A DNA stretch of 64,000 bases from Pseudomonadota bacterium (GTDB lineage Bacteria > Pseudomonadota > Gammaproteobacteria > Steroidobacterales > Steroidobacteraceae): contig JAEWAF010000091.1 of assembly GCA_023391815.1 (NCBI GenBank), positions 1-64,000 on the forward strand, written 5' to 3'. Each line of letters opens with the position of its first letter. Position 1 is the stretch's first letter. A program made the translations under genes and the position numbers. This document shows, one piece after another, positions 16,983-25,280 of this stretch. Under the pieces are notes generated by a model. The model was given only the letters and a program-made list of their open reading frames with translations, had not been told where the DNA came from and searched no databases.

Positions 16983-17374
16983 CACGCGTCGTGGCGGCTC
17001 AAGTAGAAATAGATGTAGGTCGTGACGAACAGCACGCAGACGCTGCACGCGAAGATGATGCCCCAGCCGGCCGCGATGATGGCGAATACATCCAGCGAGC
17101 CCGAGGCGCTCGCCGCCTGCGCCGTCGAAAGCGAGCCGAAACCAGCGGTGATGGCGAACGCGGTGACGCAACTGAACATCCATTTCATCAGGTAACCGGG
17201 CAGATAGATTCGCATACTGCGGTTGTGGCGGTAAGCGGCGGCGCGCGTCATGCGATCGCCGCGGCTGGCGTCCTTGAACAGCCAGAAGGGCCACAGATAA
17301 CGAAACAACACCAGGGAGAAGGGCATGTCCTCGTAATGCGAGGCGAGGGCTGCACCAGTAGAGCGCGACGTCAT
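16982..17374 (-). CDS. Small membrane protein coupled to the exported methyltransferase
   Basis: A 130-residue protein of unknown family. The N-terminal part is amphipathic and aromatic (SLVLFRYLWPFWLFKDASRGDRMTRAAAYRHN by region, about 20-52). Two membrane segments follow, about 62-85 and 95-125, the second ending IYFYLSRHDA. Its last codon overlaps the ATG of the methyltransferase gene, so the two proteins are probably made together and may work together in the envelope. I cannot assign a function. Confidence 0.7.
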   Translation of the reverse strand: MTSRSTGAALASHYEDMPFSLVLFRYLWPFWLFKDASRGDRMTRAAAYRHNRSMRIYLPGYLMKWMFSCVTAFAITAGFGSLSTAQAASASGSLDVFAIIAAGWGIIFACSVCVLFVTTYIYFYLSRHDA

Positions 17375-17634
17375 CGTGAGTTACCCGGGCACCATGGGGC
17401 GAGCGACCGCATGTGATCGCCGACGATTACAGTATCGAGGGGTAGATGTCCCGCGACCGTGGATGGTTCCCATCCGTGGGCGCGCGGGATTGAAAATCCA
17501 GCAGGGTGTGGCAATGCCAGGGTTGCACCGGAACAGAGCACGATCAGCGCGCGAGCGGCTGAATAATAGCGCTGCTCGAGCCAACCCGGCCCGAACAGCG
17601 TCGCTCCGAGGGCGGCAGAAACGCCGCTCCGGTT

Positions 17635-18480
17635 TTACAAGTTCAGCGTTCCGCGCGCGAGCTCGACCACATCGCCGCTGACGAAGATGCGCCGTTCGGT
17701 GTCGACGTTCAGGAACAGCGTCGAGGGTCGAGCGACGTACTCTCCTTGTGAGATCTGCAACTGGCAGGGCAGCGGCTGACCGGTCGCAAGCCACCAGCCG
17801 CCGAAGTTGGCGGTTGCCGAGCCGGTCGCGGGATCTTCGAGGATGGCGGCACCATCGGGGAAGAAAAAGCGAGCCAGCGTGCGGCCGCCAGCAGGCGGCG
17901 CAAAGATGTAAGCCATGCTGTGACCATCTTCGCTACGGACCGCGCCGAACAGATCGGGCCGGGGCTTGGCGCGACGAACCGCAGCCTCGCTGGTCAAAGG
18001 AATGACGAGTTGTTCCTTCCCGGCCTTCACCCATAGCGGCCGCTCGCCGATGTCGCTGGATTCGAGCCCGAGCATGGCCGCCAGCTGGTCACGCGATGCC
18101 TCGCACGCGCGCCAGGTTGGTGGATTCGCCTGGAGTGTCCAGCGATTTCCGGAAGCTGTGACCGGAATGATGCCGGCCTTCATTTCCAGACGCAGTCGAT
18201 CGCCGCCGAGTCCCAGCGAGCGACAAACAAATGCGGTGCCGAGCGTGGGATGACCGGCGAACGGCATTTCGTAACTCGGCGTGAAAATGCGCACGTGCGC
18301 ATTGGCCGAGCTCGAAGGCTGGATGAACGTCGTTTCGGATAAGTTGAACTGACGCGCCAGCGCCTGCATGGCGTCGGCGTCCACGCCACTCGCGTCTTCG
18401 AAGACACACAGCGGATTGCCGGTAAGCGTGCCGCCGTTGAAGGTGAACACGTTGACGATGCGGAAATTCAGACTGCGCAT
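17635..18480 (-). CDS. PhzF-family isomerase-like protein
   Basis: A 281-residue protein of the PhzF/YddE family (diaminopimelate-epimerase fold). The catalytic glutamate is E49 in NLSETTF. Other signatures are FTFNGGTLTGNPL, MPFAGHPTLGTAF and EDPATGSATANFGGWW. PhzF isomerises trans-2,3-dihydro-3-hydroxyanthranilate in phenazine synthesis, but most family members outside phenazine clusters have unknown substrates and no phenazine gene is here. It lies 106 bases downstream of kmo on the same strand. A hydroxyanthranilate-like substrate would fit that context, but this is only inference. The start at 18480 has GAGG before it. Confidence 0.85.
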   Translation of the reverse strand: MRSLNFRIVNVFTFNGGTLTGNPLCVFEDASGVDADAMQALARQFNLSETTFIQPSSSANAHVRIFTPSYEMPFAGHPTLGTAFVCRSLGLGGDRLRLEMKAGIIPVTASGNRWTLQANPPTWRACEASRDQLAAMLGLESSDIGERPLWVKAGKEQLVIPLTSEAAVRRAKPRPDLFGAVRSEDGHSMAYIFAPPAGGRTLARFFFPDGAAILEDPATGSATANFGGWWLATGQPLPCQLQISQGEYVARPSTLFLNVDTERRIFVSGDVVELARGTLNL

Positions 18481-18586
18481 GGCTGGAACCTCGTACCCGA
18501 TGCGCTGTTGTAAGCGCGCAGAGCCGGTACGTAAATGCACAGTCCAGCGCGCGAACGCCGGCACAGATCAGCTGACGTTTTCGAGG

Positions 18587-19951
18587 TCAGCCAGCGAGCG
18601 GCGGCAATCTCGCTTCGATCATGCGTGCGGCAGCGTCATAGTCGACCGCGGCAAGCGTATCGGTTGTCTGTGTCAGCGCGAACAGGATTTCGCTTTGAAT
18701 GCGGCCGCGCTCGTAGGCGACGGAATAGGGAATGTCGTCACGAAACATGACCATGGAATAGCGCGGCACGAAGCGCGTCGGATGACGGCGCTCCAGCTCG
18801 AGCGACAGGGCCTTGTGCAAATGGAACTTCGGATCGCGCACCGTATCGCGCATTTCCAGATAGTTCTCGATGGCCATGTCGGCGATGGCGTGGGTGTTCG
18901 GTCGACGCGTAGTTTCGAACTCGAGGAAGCTGCGCGCCCAATCGTCACTGCCGGTGAGAAGTGCGTCGAGCTCGCGGCAGTCCTCGAAGCAACAATTCAT
19001 GCCCTGGCCGTGGAACGGCGTGATGGCGTGCGCGGCGTCGCCGATGAGTAACAAACGATCTTCGAAGGACCATCGCTCGCAACGCACCGTGCCCATGATA
19101 CCAGTCGGGTGCTGGAGGAACTCCGCAGCCAGATCCGGCATCAACTGTCGCACTTCGGGGAAGTGAGTGGCGAAGAACGCTTCGATGGTCGCGGGTGTCG
19201 TGAGCGTCTCGAAGCTGTCGGGGCCCTGCAGCGGCAGGAACAACGTGACTGTGAAGCTGCCGTCGATGTTCGGCAGCGCGATGAGCATGAAGCCGCCGCG
19301 CGGCCAGATGTGCAGGGCGTGTTTGGCGATACGGGGCTGACCGTTCGGAAACGGCGGCAGCGTCAGTTCCTTGTAGCCGTGCTTGAGCAGATCTTCGGTG
19401 CAGGCGATACCGAGCTGGTCCACCATCGTCCGGCGCACTATCGAGCCGGCACCATCGGTCGCGAACACGCGTTCCATGGCGATCTCATGAGGTCGACCGG
19501 ATGGATCCTGGAACTTCACCTGCTTGCGTGCGAAGTCCGCACCGACGGCAGGATGACGAAACAGCAGTTCGACACCGGCCCGCTCGGCGGCATCGAGCAG
19601 AATGCAGTTCAAGCCGGGCCGAGACACGGAATAGATGACTTCCTCGGGGCGCTGGCCATAAGGAACAAACGTCAGTCCGCCGCTCAGGTCGTGCAGCATG
19701 CGGCCGGGCAGGGGCACCAGCTCAGGCTTCACTTGCTCCATCACGCCGGCGAGCTCAAGAGCCCGAATGCCCCGCGCCGCGAGAGCGAGATTGATGGAGC
19801 GACCCGCGTCGACGAGGACCCGTCGCATATCGTCTTGGCGTTCATACAAACGCACGCGGTGACCGCGACGAGCCAGGATGATGGACAGCAGCGTGCCCGA
19901 GAGCCCCGCGCCGACGACGGTTATCGATTCGTTACGTCCACCAACGCTCAT
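18587..19951 (-). CDS. kmo: Kynurenine 3-monooxygenase
   Basis: A 454-residue FAD monooxygenase that hydroxylates kynurenine to 3-hydroxykynurenine with NADPH and O2. Seen are the FAD dinucleotide fold VVGAGLSGTLLSIILARRGH, the group-specific stretch DAGRSINLALAARGIRAL, and the second FAD motif LLLIGDAAHAITPFHGQGMN typical of KMO, with a long C-terminal region containing RYSMVMF. The ATG at 19951 overlaps the kynU stop (ATGA), so it is coupled to the upstream kynureninase. The product feeds kynureninase to give 3-hydroxyanthranilate for NbaC. Confidence 0.94.
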   Translation of the reverse strand: MSVGGRNESITVVGAGLSGTLLSIILARRGHRVRLYERQDDMRRVLVDAGRSINLALAARGIRALELAGVMEQVKPELVPLPGRMLHDLSGGLTFVPYGQRPEEVIYSVSRPGLNCILLDAAERAGVELLFRHPAVGADFARKQVKFQDPSGRPHEIAMERVFATDGAGSIVRRTMVDQLGIACTEDLLKHGYKELTLPPFPNGQPRIAKHALHIWPRGGFMLIALPNIDGSFTVTLFLPLQGPDSFETLTTPATIEAFFATHFPEVRQLMPDLAAEFLQHPTGIMGTVRCERWSFEDRLLLIGDAAHAITPFHGQGMNCCFEDCRELDALLTGSDDWARSFLEFETTRRPNTHAIADMAIENYLEMRDTVRDPKFHLHKALSLELERRHPTRFVPRYSMVMFRDDIPYSVAYERGRIQSEILFALTQTTDTLAAVDYDAAARMIEARLPPLAG

Positions 19952-21222
19952 TGCAGCGCTCGCTCCAGCGCGGCGACGAATTGCCACACATCGAGAAACG
20001 AATTGTAGAGCGGCACCGGGGCGACGCGAATGATGTCCGGCTCACGCCAGTCGCAAAACACACCTTGGGCCGCGAGCGCATCGAACGCGGCCCGTGCTGC
20101 CGCGGCTGAACGATGCAAACGAATCGAAAGCTGGCAGCCGCGCGCCTCGGGGTCGCGCGGGGTGGTGATGGTGAGGGATTGGGACAGCCGTGCTTCAAGT
20201 AACGATTGCAGATACCCCGTCAGTCGCAGCGACTTCGCTCGCAACTCGTTCATCCCGGCTTTGTCGAACAGCGGCAACGAAGCCAGCAACGGCGCGGCCG
20301 CGAGAATCGGTGGGTTCGACAGCTGCCAGCCTTCCGCGCCTGCGATCGGTTGAAACGTGGATGGCATCTGAAACCGGCTCTGCTTGTCGTGACCCCACCA
20401 GCCCGCGAAGCGGGGCAGGTCCACCGAGCGAGCGTGCCGTTCGTGTACGAAACAGCCGCCGATCGCGCCGGGGCCGGCATTCAAATATTTGTAACTGCAC
20501 CAGACCGCGAAATCGACGTCCCAGTCGTGCAGGCGCAAGGGCACGTTGCCGATGGCATGCGCCAGATCGAAGCCGACGGTGCATCCCTGACGGCGGGCGC
20601 AACGGGTGATCGCTTCGATGTCGAATCGCTGGCCTGTCAGGTATTGCACGCCCGACAACATCACGGTCGCGATGCGCTGACCTTCGCGTTCGATCAGCGA
20701 ACAAATGTCTTCGGTGCGCAGTGCGGTTTCACCCGCACGCGGCCCGATCTCGATCAGTGCCGTCTTCGGATCGAAACCGTGAAACTTGATCTGCGAGGCG
20801 ACGGCATACTGATCCGAGGGGAACGCCGTTTGCTCGATCAGAATGGCCTCGCGCCCCGGACGCGGCCGATAGAAAGTCGCGAACATCAGATGCAGATTCA
20901 CCGTCAGCGAATTCATCGCGACGACTTCGAGCGGCTGCGCGCCGGCAAGGTTGGCGAGCGAGCGGGTCAGCTGTTCGTGATACGGCAGCCACGGACGCGG
21001 GGACGCGAAATGACCTTCGACCGCCAGTTCCGCCCAATGCTTCAGCTCTTCATCCACCACGCGCGCCACACCACGTGGCTGCAGGCCGAGCGAATGACCG
21101 CACAGATAAATGCTGTCGCCACCGTGCTCGCGTTGTGGAATGAAAAACTCGGCGCGCAGCAGCGCAAGGGGATCGGCGGCATCCTGCTGCTCGGCGAAGC
21201 TGCGCTCGACGGAAACGTTCAT
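19948..21222 (-). CDS. kynU: Kynureninase
   Basis: A 424-residue PLP enzyme that cleaves 3-hydroxykynurenine (or kynurenine) to 3-hydroxyanthranilate (or anthranilate) and alanine. The PLP lysine is K245 in WCSYKYLNAGPGAIGG. Other kynureninase features are IYLCGHSLGLQPR, TVNLHLMFATFYRP, FDLAHAIGNVPLRLHDW and RFAGWWGHD. It is coupled at both ends: its start overlaps the kynB stop and its stop overlaps the kmo start. Confidence 0.95.
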   Translation of the reverse strand: MNVSVERSFAEQQDAADPLALLRAEFFIPQREHGGDSIYLCGHSLGLQPRGVARVVDEELKHWAELAVEGHFASPRPWLPYHEQLTRSLANLAGAQPLEVVAMNSLTVNLHLMFATFYRPRPGREAILIEQTAFPSDQYAVASQIKFHGFDPKTALIEIGPRAGETALRTEDICSLIEREGQRIATVMLSGVQYLTGQRFDIEAITRCARRQGCTVGFDLAHAIGNVPLRLHDWDVDFAVWCSYKYLNAGPGAIGGCFVHERHARSVDLPRFAGWWGHDKQSRFQMPSTFQPIAGAEGWQLSNPPILAAAPLLASLPLFDKAGMNELRAKSLRLTGYLQSLLEARLSQSLTITTPRDPEARGCQLSIRLHRSAAAARAAFDALAAQGVFCDWREPDIIRVAPVPLYNSFLDVWQFVAALERALQ

Positions 21223-22034
21223 GCGGGTGACAGAGGTAACAAGATGGGTCGGGCTGGTGCGGCGTCGATGACGAACGGAGCGACTTGCAAGTTCAGCAAA
21301 TACGGCCCATCGACGACGGAGTTGTCGATGAACGCCATCTCCGTGATAGTGGCGTGCTTGCGTGTCACAGTCGCGGCGGACGTGCTGTCCGCCGGCATGC
21401 CCCAAAAAACCCGGTGCGCGGCGAGTTTGCCGCCGTCCTGCGCGCGATCGATGGAGGGCAGATCCACCACCAGAGTATCGATGCCGTGCTCGACGATGTG
21501 GCGGATCGCTTCAATCGTGAAATACGGCGGCATCGGCCCGGCGTCGTAGTTGAACGTGAGCTTGGCGGCGTCGTTCGGCAGCGTCCGCACGATCAGCGCC
21601 TGATAGTCACTCAGGTTCGCGTTGCCGATGGCTTTGCACAGCGTCGCCACGGAGATCACGCGATCGCCCGGCATCTCAGCTGAGTCTTCGGGTGTGACCG
21701 AGATCAGCAGCGCCGCGCTCAAATGCCGGATCGCCAGATCCCGCACGCTCAAACGTTCCTCGGTGATGTGGCCGACGCACTCCGTGTGCGTGCCGTTGCA
21801 GTGAGGCGCGAGTGTATGAATGGAGCAATTGCAGCTGCCGCCATGACGCACATCGCCGACGAACGAGCCGGCGGTGATCGGTTGAGCGCTCGCGGGCGCC
21901 GCGCCGAAGAAGGTCGGCTGCGCCTCGTTGAATCGCAATGGAATGGAGATATCGTGACCGCTGGTCGCGACGTGCCAACGTCGACCGCCGATCTCGACGG
22001 CCAGCGCAGCGGAAGCAGGGGACGAGTCACGCAT
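21219..22034 (-). CDS. kynB: Cyclase-family kynurenine formamidase
   Basis: A 271-residue member of the metal-dependent cyclase family. The metal-binding signature HCNGTHTECVGHI (78-90) corresponds to the HxGTHxDxPxH motif of bacterial KynB, with glutamate in place of the usual aspartate. KynB hydrolyses N-formylkynurenine to kynurenine and formate. It is about 60 residues longer than typical KynB (around 210), with an N-terminal extension and an insert before the motif, so it is a diverged member; the operon supports the role. It starts 13 bases after the nbaC stop and overlaps kynU (ATGA). Confidence 0.75.
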   Translation of the reverse strand: MRDSSPASAALAVEIGGRRWHVATSGHDISIPLRFNEAQPTFFGAAPASAQPITAGSFVGDVRHGGSCNCSIHTLAPHCNGTHTECVGHITEERLSVRDLAIRHLSAALLISVTPEDSAEMPGDRVISVATLCKAIGNANLSDYQALIVRTLPNDAAKLTFNYDAGPMPPYFTIEAIRHIVEHGIDTLVVDLPSIDRAQDGGKLAAHRVFWGMPADSTSAATVTRKHATITEMAFIDNSVVDGPYLLNLQVAPFVIDAAPARPILLPLSPA

Positions 22035-22047
22035 CGAACGATGCTGA

Positions 22048-22560
22048 TCAGCGCTTGTGGGCGACGGCGCCGCAGGCCTGGCAGGTGCGCATTTCCAGCG
22101 AGCCGTAGAAGCGCTCGAACACCGGCGGCAACTGTTTCTCGATGTCGCTGACATGCAAGTATTCGGCATGCAGCGGGTACGAGCAGTGCTCGCAGAACCA
22201 GAGAAACCCGTCCTGTTCCTCCGGTCGCCGTTTGCGCTCGATCACCAGGCCGACGGTGTTTGCATAACGTTGCGGAGAGTGCGGCACGCGCGCGGGCAAC
22301 AGCAGGATTTCGCCTTCGCGGATCGGAATGTCGACGCGAGCACCCTCCTGCATGGTGCGCAGGGTCATGTCGCCTTCCAGCTGATAAAAGAATTCTTCGC
22401 CCGGATCCTCGTGATAATCGGTGCGCGAATTCGGCCCGCCGACCACCATGATGATGAATTCGGACTCGCGGAATACCAGCCGGTTGTTGACCGGCGGCTT
22501 GAGGTATTCGCGGTGCTTGTCGATCCAGTCGCGAAAATTGAAGGCTTTGAGCGGGCTCAT
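22048..22560 (-). CDS. nbaC: 3-hydroxyanthranilate 3,4-dioxygenase
   Basis: A 170-residue cupin dioxygenase that opens the ring of 3-hydroxyanthranilate to give aminocarboxymuconate semialdehyde, the precursor of quinolinate. The iron ligands H50, E56 and H94 are in place (DYHEDPGEEFFYQL and RVPHSPQR). The C-terminal rubredoxin-like iron site of bacterial enzymes is complete (C123/C126 and C160/C163). It is the first gene of the minus-strand kynurenine operon, with GGAGAA six bases before the start. The product could go to NAD synthesis or to further catabolism; neither branch is in the window. Confidence 0.95.
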   Translation of the reverse strand: MSPLKAFNFRDWIDKHREYLKPPVNNRLVFRESEFIIMVVGGPNSRTDYHEDPGEEFFYQLEGDMTLRTMQEGARVDIPIREGEILLLPARVPHSPQRYANTVGLVIERKRRPEEQDGFLWFCEHCSYPLHAEYLHVSDIEKQLPPVFERFYGSLEMRTCQACGAVAHKR

Positions 22561-22582
22561 GCTGGGTTCTCCGCGGGTGGCC

Positions 22583-22588
22583 AGTATA
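22583..22588 (-). promoter_or_regulatory. Candidate -10 of the kynurenine operon
   Basis: TATACT on the minus strand lies 23 bases upstream of the nbaC start in the 122-base divergent gap. The matching -35 is poor. Position and sequence are consistent with the operon promoter. Confidence 0.35.
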
Positions 22589-22682
22589 CCCGGTAAGAGA
22601 GGAGCGCACAGGCGTGCGGGCCGGCTTGCGTCCGGTGCGGCCGCGGACCATGCTTGTCAGCCATTGCGGAGGACACCGCTTC

Positions 22683-23354
22683 ATGACGCGTCAATGCGTA
22701 ACTTCAGCGTCGTTATTGTGGCTGACGCTGCTATTCAGCCTGCCGGCGGGCGCGGCCGCCGAAGCTCAGCCCGCCCCGGTGGCGGGTGCCGACCCGGTGC
22801 AAGCCATCTGGAAGCATCAGGAGATCGCTTTCTATTTCCAGAGCTTCACGACCTTCTATTCCTGCACCAGCCTGGAAGGAAAGGTGGAGCGCATCCTGCG
22901 CGAGCTCGGGGTGCACGCGAAGGTGAAGGTGCGATCGGCGGACTGTTGGTCGCCGGTGGTGCGGATGCCTCGGGTGGTTTTGCAGGTGATCAGTCCGGTC
23001 GAGGCGACGCCGGAAGCGCTCGCGGACCGGGATAAAAATAAAAGTGTGCGCGAGCTGGCCCAGCGCGTTCGAGGCAAGAAGAGCGAGCATCCGCTCGACA
23101 GTCTCGATGAGTTCCCCGCGCAGTGGCGGCCCGTGTCGCTGAGTCGCGGCCGTCTGGATCTGCAGCCGGGCGATTGCGAGCTGATCGACGAGCTGCAGAA
23201 AAAAGTGTTCCCCAAACTGGCCGTGCGCATCGTGCGTGACGACGTCCAGTGCACGCCCAATCAACTCACGATGGGGCAACCGCGCCTGGAAGTCGAGGCG
23301 CTGATCGAGCTGCCGAAGCCGGACGAAGCGGCGGAGAAACAGTCGGGGACTTAG
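22683..23354 (+). CDS. Secreted hypothetical protein
   Basis: A 223-residue protein I do not recognise. A Sec signal peptide covers about residues 1-26 (LLWLTLLFSLPAGAAA). The mature part holds a few cysteines (YSCTS, SADCWSP, GDCELID, DVQCTP) that could form disulfides, and a repeated pattern VKVRSADCWSP / VRIVRDDVQCTP that hints at two related halves. The C-terminus is charged. It is expected in the periplasm. It converges with apaH: the two stop codons overlap within TTAG at 23351-23354. The gene diverges from the kynurenine operon. Confidence 0.7.
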   Translation: MTRQCVTSASLLWLTLLFSLPAGAAAEAQPAPVAGADPVQAIWKHQEIAFYFQSFTTFYSCTSLEGKVERILRELGVHAKVKVRSADCWSPVVRMPRVVLQVISPVEATPEALADRDKNKSVRELAQRVRGKKSEHPLDSLDEFPAQWRPVSLSRGRLDLQPGDCELIDELQKKVFPKLAVRIVRDDVQCTPNQLTMGQPRLEVEALIELPKPDEAAEKQSGT

Positions 23355-24196
23355 TCGCTGCCGACCTCGAGGCCGGAGGAGTAGCAGGCCACGAACACGG
23401 GCGCGGGCGGGGTTTGATCGAGCCGCACCGCGCAGAGCTTTTCGCCCCACACACAGCCAGTGTCGATCGCAAGCACGCCGTCGGCGTCGTGATATCCGAG
23501 CGCCGACCAGTGGCCGCAGACGATGCGAGCATCGCGGGAGCGTCGATCGGGCACCTGGAACCAGGGCATCAGGTGCTTCGGCGCGTTTTTGACTTCACCC
23601 TTGAATTTCAAGTCCAGACGGCCGTCGGCGCGGCAGAAGCGCAGCCGTGTGAGGCAATTGGTGATGAAGCGCAGTCGATCGGTTCCTTGCAGATCGTCCG
23701 ACCAGCGATCCGGCTTGTCGCCATACATGTTCGCGAACAATTCGCGACAGCGCTGCTCATCCCGCAATGTTTCTTCGAGCTCGCGAGCGCACGCCCGTGC
23801 AAGCTCCAGGTCCCACTGCGGCGGCAGCCCGGCATGGATCATCGTGTAGCCGAGCCGAGCGTCGTGATGAAGCATCGGCCGATGCCGCAGCCAATGGAGC
23901 AACTCGTCGCGATCGGGCGCGGCGAGTATTTCCTGAAGCGTATCTTTGGATTTGACCGGTTCGGTCGGCGACAGCGCCAGCGCGAGCAGATGCAGATCGT
24001 GATTGCCGAGCACGCTGATCGCTGAATCGCCCAGCGCCTTCACTCGTCGTAACACTTCCAGCGAACGCGGTCCGCGATTGACCAGATCGCCGACCAGCCA
24101 CAGCGTGTCGCGCGATGGGGAGAAATTCAGCCGGGTCAGCAGCTGCGAGAATTCTTCGTCACAACCCTGAACATCACCGATGGCATAGACGGCCAT
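23351..24196 (-). CDS. apaH: Diadenosine tetraphosphatase
   Basis: ApaH splits Ap4A to two ADP and also removes Np4 caps from RNA. The 281-residue protein carries the metallophosphatase motifs GDVQGC, GDLVNRGP, GNHD and a later GH, with the ApaH-specific C-terminal half. It is the last gene of the lptD-surA-pdxA-rsmA-usp-apaG-apaH run, 16 bases after apaG. The start ATG at 24196 gives the family N-terminus MAVYAIGDVQG. Confidence 0.95.
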   Translation of the reverse strand: MAVYAIGDVQGCDEEFSQLLTRLNFSPSRDTLWLVGDLVNRGPRSLEVLRRVKALGDSAISVLGNHDLHLLALALSPTEPVKSKDTLQEILAAPDRDELLHWLRHRPMLHHDARLGYTMIHAGLPPQWDLELARACARELEETLRDEQRCRELFANMYGDKPDRWSDDLQGTDRLRFITNCLTRLRFCRADGRLDLKFKGEVKNAPKHLMPWFQVPDRRSRDARIVCGHWSALGYHDADGVLAIDTGCVWGEKLCAVRLDQTPPAPVFVACYSSGLEVGSD

Positions 24197-24212
24197 GCGG
24201 GCGGACGCGCGC

Positions 24213-24665
24213 TTAGTGGAGCAGCCCTGGCATGGCCAAGGTGAACGGCGCGATCGGCGCGTCGAAATGAGCGCCGTCGTCGGCCAGCATCTGATAACTG
24301 CCTTGCATCGCGCCCACCGGCGTTTCCAGCACGGCGCCGCTCGAATATCGGAAGCCCTGGCCCGGCAGCAGATACGGCTGCTCGCCGACCACACCTTCAC
24401 CTCGCACTTCCTTCACTTTGCCATTCGCGTCGGTGATCACCCAATGACGCGTCAGCAGGCGCGCGGGCACCTGGCCTTCGTTGCGAATGGTGATGGTGTA
24501 GGAAAAGGCATAGTGCCCCTCGTCCGGCTTGGATTGTTCGCCGACATAGTTGGCGCTCACATCGACGCGAATCTTGTGAAGCGTTTCGGAGACGGGCGCG
24601 GACTCGGCATCGCGCACCGGAGGGCTCGAGGAAGCGCGAGTTTTGGGGGGCGTGGTGTCTGTCAT
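24213..24665 (-). CDS. apaG: ApaG family protein
   Basis: A 150-residue ApaG protein (fibronectin-III-like beta fold). The first 26 residues are a proline/serine/threonine-rich extension, after which the family core follows with YAFSYTITIRNEG, RHWVITDANGK, EVRGEGVVGEQP and SYQML. ApaG is linked to Co2+ resistance and Mg2+ efflux in enterobacteria, though its molecular action is unclear. It lies between the stress protein gene and apaH. A TAGAAT-like -10 on the minus strand around 24693-24698 could give it its own promoter. Confidence 0.93.
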   Translation of the reverse strand: MTDTTPPKTRASSSPPVRDAESAPVSETLHKIRVDVSANYVGEQSKPDEGHYAFSYTITIRNEGQVPARLLTRHWVITDANGKVKEVRGEGVVGEQPYLLPGQGFRYSSGAVLETPVGAMQGSYQMLADDGAHFDAPIAPFTLAMPGLLH

Positions 24666-24809
24666 ATCCGGATGACTGGCTAGGCCGAAACGATTCTAGC
24701 AGTGTCGCGATAGGATCTTGCCGGAAAAATCATCCTGGGCGTGGCTGCCGGAATGCAGCGGACACGCAGGCCTGCATGAGCCGATAACAGGCCCGAATCT
24801 TATGTCCGC

Positions 24810-25241
24810 TCAGTGCAATCGGACCGCCAACACGTCGCAAGGGGCCGCATGCAGGATCGTGTCTTCGGTGAAGTTCAGCAGGATGGCGAGGCCGTGTCGC
24901 TCGCGACTGCCGAGCACGATGAGATCGCTGTGAAGGCGCTGCGCGGCCCGAATGATCTCGGTCTTGATGCCGCCGGTCTCGATCAACTGTCGGCTATTCG
25001 ACAGTGACAGCCGCTTCGCCAGTTCGGCGAGGCGCAGTTTGGCCCGCTCCACCAGCTCGCCTTCGATCTGCACCGTCGGCAACAGCGCCTCGCCCATGGG
25101 CTCCACCGGCACATATTCGACGACATGCAACAGCGTGATGTCGGCCTGGTAACAGGCGGCGATGGCCTTGGCACGTTCGCCGATGATCTGACTGTCGTCG
25201 GACAGGTCGACCACGAGCAGAATGTTCTTGTAGTCGCGCAT
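24810..25241 (-). CDS. UspA-type universal stress protein
   Basis: A 143-residue Usp-fold protein: KNILLVVDLSDDS at the N-terminus, ADITLLHVVEYV, and a C-terminal DLIVLGSRERHGLAILL ending CDVLAVRLH. The ATP-binding pattern G-2x-G-9x-G-S/T is incomplete (the last glycine-serine is replaced by LNFTED), so this resembles the non-ATP-binding UspA class. The position is unusual: it separates rsmA from apaG, which are normally adjacent. It starts 39 bases after the rsmA stop and is followed by a 144-base gap. Confidence 0.9.
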   Translation of the reverse strand: MRDYKNILLVVDLSDDSQIIGERAKAIAACYQADITLLHVVEYVPVEPMGEALLPTVQIEGELVERAKLRLAELAKRLSLSNSRQLIETGGIKTEIIRAAQRLHSDLIVLGSRERHGLAILLNFTEDTILHAAPCDVLAVRLH

Positions 25242-25280
25242 TGCAGTCCCCTCTTTGCGGCCAACGAAGGTCGGCGTCGA

